In this document: positions 54,101-61,255 of the stretch, piece by piece
How the letters are laid out: the number at the start of each line of letters is the position of its first letter
How positions within the stretch are numbered: the first letter of the stretch is position 1
Origin: Rouxiella sp. WC2420
GTDB lineage: Bacteria; Pseudomonadota; Gammaproteobacteria; Enterobacterales; Enterobacteriaceae
Direction of reading: 5' to 3'
Assembly (NCBI RefSeq): GCF_041200025.1
Contig: NZ_CP165628.1
Location: 62,001-126,000, forward strand
DNA: 64,000 bases
Translations under genes and position numbers: made by a program
The notes under the pieces: model-generated
What the model was told of the DNA's origin: nothing
Seen by the model: only the letters and a program-made list of their open reading frames with translations
The model's database searches: none

Positions 54101-54823
54101 AGTTTCTTCGACCACCTTCTGGTTGCGGCGCTGCAAAGAGCAGTCACGCTCGCCGAGAGCAACCACGTTGCCCTTGCCGTCGCCAAAAATCTGTACTTCC
54201 ACGTGACGGGCGCGATCGACGAAACGCTCGAGGAACACACCGGCGTCACGGAAAAACTGCTCGCCGAGGCGTTTTACGCTGTCCCATGCGGCACGCAACG
54301 CGGCTTCATCGTCACAGCGGGTTAAACCAATCCCGCCACCGCCTGCGGTGCTTTTCAACATAATCGGATAGCCGATATTCGCCGCAGCGGTGACGGCTTC
54401 TTCAATACTGTCTAACAGGGCTGTGCCGGGCGTCATCGGCACATCGGCAATGGCTGCAAGTTCACGGGCGCGGTGCTTGAGGCCGAATTCACGGATTTGA
54501 TGCGCAGTCGGGCCGATAAACGCGATCCCCGCGGCTTCACAGGCATCGGCGAATTCGGCGCTTTCGGATAAAAAACCGTAGCCCGGATAAATCGCCTGCG
54601 CGCCGGTTTCTTTGGCGGCGGCCAAAATTTTGTCAATCAGCAGGTAGCTTTCACTGGCTTTTTCACCGCCGAGTGCGACGGCAATATCGGCATCGGTAAC
54701 GTGTGGCGCATTGCTGTCGGCATTGGAATAAACCGCTACGCTGGTCACACCCAGACGTTTCAAGGTACGAATGGCGCGGCAGGCAATTTCACCCCGGTTG
54801 GCAATCAGGACAGTATTGAACAT
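51134..54823 (-). CDS. uca: Urea carboxylase (biotin-dependent), second paralogue
   Basis: 1229 residues. Biotin carboxylase (~1-450; [23 protein letters not shown]), KipA/KipI-like carboxyltransferase (~455-1090; [53 protein letters not shown]) and biotinyl domain (~1130-1205) with EAMKM. The carboxyltransferase blocks look closer to those of fungal urea amidolyase (NNVDF) than the left paralogue does (SNIEF). Encoded directly after allophanate hydrolase (12-bp gap) and with a urea importer, so true urea carboxylation to allophanate is most likely. The last ~25 residues are an odd pentapeptide-repeat tail ([20 protein letters not shown]). Confidence 0.93.
   Translation of the reverse strand: [1229 protein letters not shown]
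51146..51205. repeat. Four imperfect 15-bp tandem repeats at the 3' end of uca
   Basis: Units GATGGCAACTTTACC, GATCCCATCTTTATC and GATGCTGTCTTTATC, plus a degenerate GGACTCGTTTTTACC. They are in frame and encode the IDKDx/IGKxx tail on the minus strand, beyond the biotinyl domain. Confidence 0.7.
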
Positions 54824-54835
54824 GTTCGTGGCTCC

Positions 54836-56680
54836 TCAGGCGTTTTTGGCAGCGGTTGATTTCAGATGCTCGACATAGCTTCTCCAGCCGCCGAACGAGG
54901 TCACATCAGTGGCGCTGGCAATCGCCCACGGCTCGCAGATAAAGCCTTTCACGCTGCGACCATCGGCCAGTTGCAGGGTGCCAATGCCCAGCGGAGCAGG
55001 GATTTCAGCCACAAATTCGCCAAAGCGCGCCAGTGGAATGTCCCACAGTTCAACAATAATGCTGCTACCGCCTTCGGCCTTCACCAGGCCCGGTTTCGGC
55101 GGCTGGGTGTTGGCGAGGGCATAGAGTTTGTAATCGTTGGCAGTGCGGGTTTGCTCGACGCGAACGGCGTTGCGAGTCGTCAACTGGAAATTCAGCGGCA
55201 TGCCGGTAAGATGTGCGCCAACTACGGCAACGCGGACGTGATCGCCGCTTGCTGCGACAGGGCCGGTCATCGCGTTGTCGGCATTGAGGGTTTTGCCGGT
55301 CGCGCCTAAAGGCAGAGAGAGGCTGCGCTGCCACTGGCGGCCAAAAGCGGCGAGGGCTCCATCGTGCCAGGCTGGGGCAATAAGGGTGATGCCAGATGGC
55401 AAACCGTCATCGCGAAGGGTAGCGGGCAGTGCCAGCGCACTCAGGTCAGCCAGATTAGTGAAATTGGTATAGGTGCCAAACTGCGAGTTAAACAGCACCG
55501 GTTCCTGTGCCATCTCTTTGAGGGTGCGGATGGTCGGCGAGGTCGGCACCACCAGCGCATCGAAACCTTCCAGCGCAAGATTGATTTGGCGGGACAGCTC
55601 GGCGCGCAGATATTCTGCTTTCCACGCATCGACAGCGGAATATTTCAGCCCATTAGCGACGATGCCGCGCACTACCGGGTCCATCACCTCTGGCGTTTCT
55701 TCAAAAATTTTGCCTACCGCCACGGTGCGCTCTGCGACCCATGCACCGTAATACAGCTGCTCGGCCAACTCTTTAAATGCCGTAAAGTCGATTTTCACCA
55801 GACTGACACCGTTGCTGACCAGCTTATCCAGCGCCTGTTGGAAGGCTTTTTCAGATTCACGATCGCCAAAAAATTCCAGCGTATCCGGTATGGCGAAGCG
55901 CGGCTGGGAAGACATTGCCGCCGGAGCCGTGTGCGGATTGGCCCGAGAATAGGCGTCTTGTGGATCGTAACCACCGGCCGCTGTGGCGACCTGATAGGCA
56001 TCGGCAACGGTGAGGGCGAAAATGGAGACGGCGTCATTCAGGCGGCAGGCAGGAACTACGCCGCGATTCGACAGCCAGCCTTTGGTTGGTTTGAGGCCGA
56101 CGATATTATTGAAACCGGCTGGCACGCGACCAGAACCGGCGGTGTCGGTGCCAAGTGAGAAGGCGACCAGACCGCGTGCCAGTACCGAGGCAGAGCCTGA
56201 GCTGGATCCACCGCTAACGTATTCAGGATTAAAGGTATTTTTTACCGCGCCGTGAGGGGAGCGGGTGCCGACGAGACCAGTAGCGAACTGATCGAGATTG
56301 GTTTTGCCAATCACTACCGCGCCTTTGGCCTTGAGGTTGGCAACTACAGCAGCATCTCGCTCGGCAATATATTCGAAAGCCGGGCAGGCGGCGGTGGTCG
56401 GCCAGCCCGCGACGTCGATATTATCTTTTACTGCAAACGGTACGCCAAACAGCGGCAGCGCGGCGAGAGATCCGCCCGACTGATCGCGCAAGGTTTCAAG
56501 TTGGGCAATTTGCTCTTCAAGCTGGGCGGGATTGGCGCGATAAAGCCAGGCATTATCATCGGCGCTTAAGCTGCCAAGGACGATACCCAATGAACTGCGC
56601 AGGCTGTCCGGCGCGCTTTGATAATGGTGTTGCCAATCACGTAACTGAAAACCGGTGTAAGGAGTCGATACTGAGGCCAT
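54836..56680 (-). CDS. atzF: Allophanate hydrolase
   Basis: 614 residues, full length for AtzF. The N-terminal amidase-signature domain (~1-440) has the Ser-cisSer-Lys triad: K85 (FAVKDNIDV), S159 (SGGSSSGSAS) and S183 (GTDTAGSGRVPAG). The C-terminal domain (~470-614) is the family's extra domain, with the conserved GAHLTGMPLNFQL and GTLQLADGRSVKGFICEP. It hydrolyses allophanate to CO2 and two ammonia. First gene of the atzF-uca-gntR-urtABCDE operon and the only allophanate hydrolase in the window, so it probably also serves the guanidine operon. Its Shine-Dalgarno is weak and lies beside the GntR palindrome. Confidence 0.94.
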   Translation of the reverse strand: MASVSTPYTGFQLRDWQHHYQSAPDSLRSSLGIVLGSLSADDNAWLYRANPAQLEEQIAQLETLRDQSGGSLAALPLFGVPFAVKDNIDVAGWPTTAACPAFEYIAERDAAVVANLKAKGAVVIGKTNLDQFATGLVGTRSPHGAVKNTFNPEYVSGGSSSGSASVLARGLVAFSLGTDTAGSGRVPAGFNNIVGLKPTKGWLSNRGVVPACRLNDAVSIFALTVADAYQVATAAGGYDPQDAYSRANPHTAPAAMSSQPRFAIPDTLEFFGDRESEKAFQQALDKLVSNGVSLVKIDFTAFKELAEQLYYGAWVAERTVAVGKIFEETPEVMDPVVRGIVANGLKYSAVDAWKAEYLRAELSRQINLALEGFDALVVPTSPTIRTLKEMAQEPVLFNSQFGTYTNFTNLADLSALALPATLRDDGLPSGITLIAPAWHDGALAAFGRQWQRSLSLPLGATGKTLNADNAMTGPVAASGDHVRVAVVGAHLTGMPLNFQLTTRNAVRVEQTRTANDYKLYALANTQPPKPGLVKAEGGSSIIVELWDIPLARFGEFVAEIPAPLGIGTLQLADGRSVKGFICEPWAIASATDVTSFGGWRSYVEHLKSTAAKNA

Positions 56681-56685
56681 GAGTT

Positions 56686-56715
56686 GAATTCCATCTAGTA
56701 CACAAGATTGAATTC
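56686..56715. promoter_or_regulatory. 30-bp palindrome, likely GntR operator of the urea operon
   Basis: Two 15-base arms, GAATTCCATCTAGTA and CACAAGATTGAATTC, pair at 12 of 15 positions. The core TTGTGTACTA fits the FadR-subfamily TNGTNNACNA pattern. It covers the predicted sigma-54 transcription start and ends 6 bp from the atzF ATG. Confidence 0.6.
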
Positions 56716-56720
56716 ATCTA

Positions 56721-56736
56721 AGCAAGCGGCGTGCCA
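56721..56736 (-). promoter_or_regulatory. Sigma-54 promoter of the atzF-uca-urt operon
   Basis: Minus-strand TGGCACGCCGCTTGCT agrees with the sigma-54 consensus TGGCACR-N4-TTGCW at every defined base (GG at -24, GC at -12). The start point would be near 56711, ~30 bases before the atzF ATG. Confidence 0.82.
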
Positions 56737-56785
56737 TTTTTTAACTTTATGATTTTAATGAATATTAAAAAAATAGGCGATAAAT

Positions 56786-56801
56786 TGCACGATAACATGC
56801 A
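56786..56801. promoter_or_regulatory. Weak NtrC-like dyad upstream of atzF
   Basis: TGCACGATAACATGCA has TGCAC and TGCA half-sites but is one base short of the NtrC dyad. It is 75-90 bp upstream of the predicted start, a good enhancer position. The remaining gap to 56979 shows only a CCCC/GGGG hairpin. Confidence 0.3.
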
Positions 56802-56979
56802 TCCCCACTGCGGGGCATTTGTACAATTTCAGGGCAACTAATCGGCGATTTATAAGGGTTTTTGTCATTCAAATGATTTGTAATCAGTGAAGGAGGATTA
56901 CCCGCTGGTCTTATTATGAATAGCATGGCTCACGACAAGTGGTTCCGTGAACAGGTTCAAAGGCCATTGATGACCTACA

Positions 56980-57570
56980 TTATTTCGCTGCTAAATATGC
57001 CTGCTCGGTGCCCTGAAACCAGCTGCTTGGGACGTTGTGTGGCGGCTGGTGGAGGCGTTGCAGGCTGTCATTAATGATGTGTTCTGCCTGTCGCCACAGC
57101 GTGGGATCGCCTTCTTTCAATACCGCCAGCAACAAACGCTTTTCAATCAGGTAAGTTTTAGCGAAATCCGGATCGTGAGTGACCAGCGAACGGAGATTAT
57201 CGATCAGGTCGGCGAGTTTGATGGTTTTTGCATCGGCAGAAGCTTTGGCGCTGTGGTAGCGGTCGAGATTTTTCTTTTCAATGCGATTGCCCGCGCAGTT
57301 GACGCTGACATTGGTCAACATGCCCACCAATTCAGCGACTTGCGGACCAAAATGGTTGCTGATGTCATCCAGAGTCGTTGAGGTATCCTCCACGGTATCG
57401 TGCAACCAGGCTGCGGCGAGCATTTCTTCAGAATGCGGCACGCTGCTGACAATATCGGCCACCGCCTGCGGATGCACAATATACGGGTCATTAGTGTATT
57501 TTCGCCGCTGATCGATGCTAGCGTGCGCTTTACTGGCATAACGTCTTGCTTTATCGACTAAGCTGCTCAT
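56980..57570 (-). CDS. HD-domain hydrolase resembling small alarmone hydrolases (Mesh1/SpoT-type)
   Basis: 196 residues from ATG at 57570 (GAGGA six bases upstream; the frame opens far upstream without a site). The HD domain pattern is that of RelA/SpoT hydrolase domains: H33 (YIVHPQAVADIV), H57-D58 with E61-D62 (AAWLHDTVEDTSTTLDDI), FGPQVAELVGMLTNVS, and D121 (IKLADLIDNLRSLV). Stand-alone proteins of this form remove the 3' pyrophosphate of (p)ppGpp or act on related nucleotides. There is no synthetase domain. It overlaps no neighbour and is divergent from ohrR (108 bp). The substrate is inferred from motif similarity only. Confidence 0.82.
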   Translation of the reverse strand: MSSLVDKARRYASKAHASIDQRRKYTNDPYIVHPQAVADIVSSVPHSEEMLAAAWLHDTVEDTSTTLDDISNHFGPQVAELVGMLTNVSVNCAGNRIEKKNLDRYHSAKASADAKTIKLADLIDNLRSLVTHDPDFAKTYLIEKRLLLAVLKEGDPTLWRQAEHIINDSLQRLHQPPHNVPSSWFQGTEQAYLAAK

Positions 57571-57653
57571 CGCTTTTCCTCTATCAATACGCCTTGAATT
57601 GTTATAGCACGTCGTGTACCAAAAGCACCAATTGTAAATATGCTTGCTATAAT

Positions 57654-57665
57654 ATCGCGCGCTAT
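57654..57665. promoter_or_regulatory. OhrR operator, ohrR promoter
   Basis: ATCGCGCGCTAT just upstream of ohrR. The same 12-mer occurs inverted before ohr. Confidence 0.6.
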
Positions 57666-57678
57666 CTATATTGTATTC

Positions 57679-58143
57679 ATGAACACAAAAACTTATTCCG
57701 ACAACACATCGCCATCCATGCTCCATCTCGATCAGCAGATGTGCTTTGCGCTGTACTCCGCCAATCTGGCGTTGAATAAAGTCTATCGCAAGCTGCTAGG
57801 CGAGCTTGATCTGACTTATCCCCAGTATCTGGTGATGCTGGTGTTGTGGCAGCAGGACGAACTGATGGTCTCGGATATCGGTGAAAAGTTATTTCTGGAC
57901 TCGGCAACGCTGACGCCTTTATTAAAGCGTCTTGAAACTGCCGGTCTTTTGACTCGCCGCCGTGCGCAGGTCGATGAGCGTCAGGTGATTATCACCCTGA
58001 CCGATGCGGGACGCGCATTGCAGCAGAAAGCGTTGAGTATTCCTGAGGCGGTTGCCTGTGCCTCTGAATGCAGCGTTGAAGAAATGACGGCGATCAAGCA
58101 ACAATTGCAGACCCTGAGGGGCCATCTGCACAAGAAAGCCTAA
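57679..58143 (+). CDS. ohrR: Organic hydroperoxide-responsive MarR-family repressor OhrR
   Basis: 154 residues from ATG at 57679; the frame opens at 57640. MarR fold with winged helix ([39 protein letters not shown]). The redox-sensing cysteine is at the N-terminus in [19 protein letters not shown], near residue 22, with the conserved [11 protein letters not shown] tyrosines that hydrogen-bond it. Further cysteines in [11 protein letters not shown] could make it a two-cysteine OhrR. It represses ohr until organic hydroperoxides oxidise the cysteine. Identical 12-bp elements lie in front of ohrR and ohr, which implies autoregulation. Confidence 0.92.
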   Translation: MNTKTYSDNTSPSMLHLDQQMCFALYSANLALNKVYRKLLGELDLTYPQYLVMLVLWQQDELMVSDIGEKLFLDSATLTPLLKRLETAGLLTRRRAQVDERQVIITLTDAGRALQQKALSIPEAVACASECSVEEMTAIKQQLQTLRGHLHKKA

Positions 58144-58198
58144 AAGATTTTGAGTGAGTGAACGTGCAAGAATTTGCGCCTCTGCTACACTCATAAAT

Positions 58199-58210
58199 AT
58201 AGCGCGCGAT
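58199..58210. promoter_or_regulatory. OhrR operator, ohr promoter
   Basis: ATAGCGCGCGAT, the exact inverse of the element before ohrR, embedded in AT-rich flanks ~105 bp before the ohr ATG. Confidence 0.6.
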
Positions 58211-58312
58211 TTAATAGCGCATTTTATACAAAAATGTTTTTATATTCCAAATCAAGCATCGATTGGTTAGCCAATCACAAATAATCGAACTCATCGTTTA
58301 AAGGAAATTATT

Positions 58313-58738
58313 ATGTCTATCGAAAAAGTTGTTTATACCGCACATGCTACAGCTACCGGTGGTCGTGATGGCCGTGCAACCTCATCAGACGGCGTTCTGG
58401 ATGTAAAACTGGGTCTGCCGAAAGAAATGGGCGGCGCAGGTGGCGAAGTTTCCAACCCTGAGCAATTGTTTGCTGCGGGCTACTCGGCCTGCTTCCTCGG
58501 CGCGTTGAAACACGTTGCCTCACTGGAAAAAGTACGTATTCCTGCTGATGCAAAAATTGAAGGCGCAGTCGGTATTGGTGAGATCCCAGGTGGTTTCGGT
58601 ATCGAAGTCGCACTGGATATTACCCTGCCAGGTATCGAACGCAGCGTAGCGGAAGCTTTAGTTGAGAAAGCGCATAAGGTTTGCCCTTATTCAAACGCTA
58701 CTCGCGGCAATATTGACGTGACTTTGACCGTTAAATAA
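58313..58738 (+). CDS. ohr: Organic hydroperoxide resistance protein Ohr
   Basis: 141 residues, OsmC/Ohr family, full length. The two catalytic cysteines are in [16 protein letters not shown] (near residue 60) and [14 protein letters not shown] (near residue 124), with the activating arginine in [13 protein letters not shown]. It reduces organic hydroperoxides using lipoylated partners. AAGGAAA precedes the ATG. It lies 169 bp downstream of ohrR, with an OhrR operator between them and a strong terminator after it. Confidence 0.95.
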   Translation: MSIEKVVYTAHATATGGRDGRATSSDGVLDVKLGLPKEMGGAGGEVSNPEQLFAAGYSACFLGALKHVASLEKVRIPADAKIEGAVGIGEIPGGFGIEVALDITLPGIERSVAEALVEKAHKVCPYSNATRGNIDVTLTVK

Positions 58739-58765
58739 ATCCGTTAAAAAGTCACAGTTATTATC

Positions 58766-58788
58766 GGGAGGCAAATGCCTCCCTTTTT
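58766..58788 (+). terminator. Terminator after ohr
   Basis: Perfect stem GGGAGGCA/TGCCTCCC with a 2-base loop and a T-run. Confidence 0.92.
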
Positions 58789-58941
58789 ATTATTTTGAGT
58801 ACTTCAACAAGTAAAATTGTTCTCTTTAGCGGTAAAAATCACCGTTTTAGCATCAGTTAGCGTGTTTTATAAGCAGTTGACGAGATGGGGCTAAAAAGGG
58901 ATTGACGGCCACAACCAGCGGCAGTAAGATGCGGCCCAATT

Positions 58942-59018
58942 CGGCGAGTAGCGCAGCTTGGTAGCGCAACTGGTTTGGGACCAGTGGGTCGGAGGTTCGA
59001 ATCCTCTCTCGCCGACCA
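58942..59018 (+). tRNA. proM: tRNA-Pro (TGG)
   Basis: A 77-base cloverleaf: acceptor CGGCGAG/CTCGCCG, D arm with GCGCAGCTTGGTAGCGC, anticodon stem-loop CTGGTTTGGGACCAG with anticodon TGG, T arm GGAGGTTCGAATCCTCT, encoded ACCA end. It is virtually identical to E. coli proM. A terminator follows directly. No integrase or attachment-site repeat is seen nearby. Confidence 0.97.
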
Positions 59019-59025
59019 CATTTAG

Positions 59026-59059
59026 AAAAACCCGCAAGCTTATGGCTCGCGGGTTTTTT
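59026..59059 (+). terminator. Terminator after tRNA-Pro
   Basis: Stem AAACCCGC-AGC/GCT-GCGGGTTT with loop TTAT and a run of T. Confidence 0.92.
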
Positions 59060-59240
59060 GCTTTTTGGCGTTTTAATTTATTCTGTCTTTCAGAACCGTT
59101 TTTTAAATGCACAGAATTTCTGCTTGAAAATCCATTAAAACTATCCTGCAGAGGATATCTCCCGAAAAATCCCTTATAACATTCTCTGATATGCAGAAAT
59201 GCTGGCGAATTTTCTGTGTCTATTAACAAGGGAGATCAAG

Positions 59241-59531
59241 ATGTTATTCAAAGTTGAAATGATCGTGAAATTGCCTCATGACATGCCGATTGAAGTGGCG
59301 GATGAGATTAAGTCGCGAGAAAGAAAGTATGCTCAGGATTTACAGTCTTCAGGGAAGTGGCGTCATATCTGGCGTATCGCAGGCAGTTACGCCAATGTCA
59401 GCATCTTTGATGTTGAAAATAACGCCGAATTGCACGACATTTTGTCTGGATTGCCGCTATTTCCCTTTATGGAAATTAAGGTCGATGCGTTGTGCAAACA
59501 TCCCGCCTCAATCCGTGAGGGTGACTTTTAA
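59241..59531 (+). CDS. Muconolactone delta-isomerase family protein
   Basis: 96 residues from ATG at 59241 (GGGAGAT upstream; the frame opens at 59199). Ferredoxin-like fold of muconolactone isomerases (CatC): MLFKVEMIVKLPHDMPIEVA, REKKYA-like helix RERKYAQDLQ, WRHIWRIAGSYANVSIFDVE, ELHDILSGLPLFPFMEIKVD, with the length usual for CatC. CatC converts muconolactone to 3-oxoadipate enol-lactone in the catechol branch of the 3-oxoadipate pathway. No catA or catB is in the window, so the gene is isolated from its pathway and may have another substrate. Confidence 0.83.
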   Translation: MLFKVEMIVKLPHDMPIEVADEIKSRERKYAQDLQSSGKWRHIWRIAGSYANVSIFDVENNAELHDILSGLPLFPFMEIKVDALCKHPASIREGDF

Positions 59532-59613
59532 ACCCGGTATTTTTAATAACAGTAACTCTGCTTAGCCTTCCCGTAGCTAAAAATTTATTAGCTTTAGTCT
59601 GAGAGGGAGCTAA

Positions 59614-59644
59614 AAGGCGGAAGATAAATGTTTATCCCCGCCTT
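59614..59644 (-). terminator. Terminator after the VOC gene
   Basis: Outer stem AAGGCG/CGCCTT with inner GATAAA/TTTATC. The minus strand continues CCGCCTTTTAGC, 15 bases past the VOC stop codon. Confidence 0.65.
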
Positions 59645-59659
59645 ATCGACAGCTATCGA

Positions 59660-60085
59660 TTATTTGGCAAACAGCTGGCTCATATCCTTAAATGCCTTGA
59701 ATTCTAGCGCGTTACCGCAGGGATCAAGCAGGAACATGGTGGCCTGCTCGCCGACCTGGCCTTTGAAACGCACGTAAGGTTCGATCACGAATTTAATGTT
59801 GAACGACTTCAGCCTTTCCGCCAGTGCTTCCCATTCTTGCCAGCCCAACACGATACCAAAATGCGGAACCGGCACGTCATGACCGTCCACCGGGTTGGTA
59901 TGCGCAGATTCTTGCGTCACAGTCTTTGGATGCTCGTGAATCACCAACTGATGACCATAAAAATCAAAATCTACCCAATGCTCACTTGAACGGCCTTCAG
60001 CGAGTCCAAAGGTTTCGCCGTAAAAAGCGCGGCAGGTTGCTAAATCGTAAACTGGAATTGCAAGATGGAACGGACTTAATGCCAT
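59660..60085 (-). CDS. VOC family (glyoxalase/dioxygenase fold) protein
   Basis: 141 residues with two beta-alpha-beta-beta-beta modules. Typical blocks are [20 protein letters not shown] at the N-terminus with a metal-ligand histidine, [20 protein letters not shown] in the second module, and [19 protein letters not shown] with the ending Glu ligand. This fits a metal-dependent lyase, dioxygenase or glyoxalase-type enzyme of unknown substrate. AGGAG precedes the ATG. Divergent from a LysR gene (225 bp between starts), which is the likely regulator. Confidence 0.87.
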   Translation of the reverse strand: MALSPFHLAIPVYDLATCRAFYGETFGLAEGRSSEHWVDFDFYGHQLVIHEHPKTVTQESAHTNPVDGHDVPVPHFGIVLGWQEWEALAERLKSFNIKFVIEPYVRFKGQVGEQATMFLLDPCGNALEFKAFKDMSQLFAK

Positions 60086-60310
60086 GTTATTACTCCTGAT
60101 CCTCGTGGTAACTCAAGTCTGTGCAGCTTTTTCCCGGCAAATCTGAGACGGTTAGATTCATCGGAGATTTACTGGCTTGCCGAACTTAAAGCAGCGCGAT
60201 GAGACTTCAATGACGGAGGAAATGTAAGGTTAGGTTGTGTTCATCCATTCTTATCGATAAAATTTTTAATTAAAAACAAATATTATTGTTGTGATTCATT
60301 AATAAAACAG

Positions 60311-61222
60311 ATGAGTGGGGCGGCGATGTTACGTGAGCTAAAAACGTTTATTGCAGTAGCGCAGGATGGCACCTTCGCCGCCGCCGGCCAGCGCATCGGC
60401 CTGACGCAATCGGCGGTCAGTGCCCAAATCCGAGGGCTGGAAGATTATCTCGGTATGGCGTTGTTTGATCGCACCGGGCGAACCGCCGTGCTAAATGCTG
60501 CCGGAAGCCGCGTGCTGCCTATGGCGGAGCAAATTATCGAGATCTTTGCCAGCATGTCAAAGCCGGAAAGCCTCAGTGATTTTCGTGGGGTGATAAAGAT
60601 TGGCGCAATTTCAACTTTTCAGACCGGGCTGCTGCCGAAAGTGTTGGTTAAACTGCATCAGAATGCTCCGGCACTTGAAACCAAGCTCGTTCCGGGCGTG
60701 TCTTTCAATCTGTTGACGCAGGTCGATGCTGGAAATATCGATTTGGCGATTGTTATCAAACCTGGATTTCCTCTGGCCAAGGATTTGCATAGCGAAACCT
60801 TGTCACGCGAGCCGTTTGTGTTGATTGCACCTTCGAAAACTGCGGGGGATGATTGTTTTACGCTAATTCGGGAACAGCCGTTTATCCGTTACGATCGCAC
60901 GTCGTTTGGTGGCCGTATGGTGAGTCAGTTTTTGCGTACCCATCGGCTGGAACCTAAGGTCGCGCTGGAAATCGATGAGATTGATGCAATTGTAAAAATG
61001 GTGGAAAGCGGATTGGGCGTCGCGCTGGTGCCACTCGCCGGGCTATGGCTCGAAAGAAAAGCAGATTTGCGGGTGATATCGCTGGGCGAATTTACTTTCA
61101 ACCGGGAGTTGATTGTAGTGATGCGCCACGCGAACAGGCAATCGCCGCTGCATATGCTGATTGGGCGATGCCTGCACGAAGTGGCTGAGCAGCCCCACAT
61201 CCACGGATTACGTGAAGGTTAA
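60311..61222 (+). CDS. LysR-family transcriptional regulator
   Basis: 303 residues (an alternative ATG at 60326 removes five). Winged helix-turn-helix at ~6-65 (LRELKTFIAVAQDGTFAAAG, LTQSAVSAQIRGLEDYLGMA) and an effector-binding domain (~95-295; GAISTFQTGLLPKVLVKL, IDEIDAIVKMVESGLGVALV). No strong Shine-Dalgarno lies before either start. Divergent from the VOC gene, the probable target. Its stop is 34 bp from the convergent oxidoreductase gene's stop. Confidence 0.88.
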   Translation: MSGAAMLRELKTFIAVAQDGTFAAAGQRIGLTQSAVSAQIRGLEDYLGMALFDRTGRTAVLNAAGSRVLPMAEQIIEIFASMSKPESLSDFRGVIKIGAISTFQTGLLPKVLVKLHQNAPALETKLVPGVSFNLLTQVDAGNIDLAIVIKPGFPLAKDLHSETLSREPFVLIAPSKTAGDDCFTLIREQPFIRYDRTSFGGRMVSQFLRTHRLEPKVALEIDEIDAIVKMVESGLGVALVPLAGLWLERKADLRVISLGEFTFNRELIVVMRHANRQSPLHMLIGRCLHEVAEQPHIHGLREG

Positions 61223-61255
61223 TCCCTTTTCAGGATATGGATGAGGGGCGGTGGA

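Noticed and set aside
55364-56158. 264-codon open frame on the plus strand
   Set aside because: Antisense shadow of atzF, whose amidase triad is intact on the other strand.
58942-59018. tRNA-Pro as an integration site of a genomic island
   Set aside because: No integrase, no direct repeat of the tRNA 3' end and no shift in gene content next to it.
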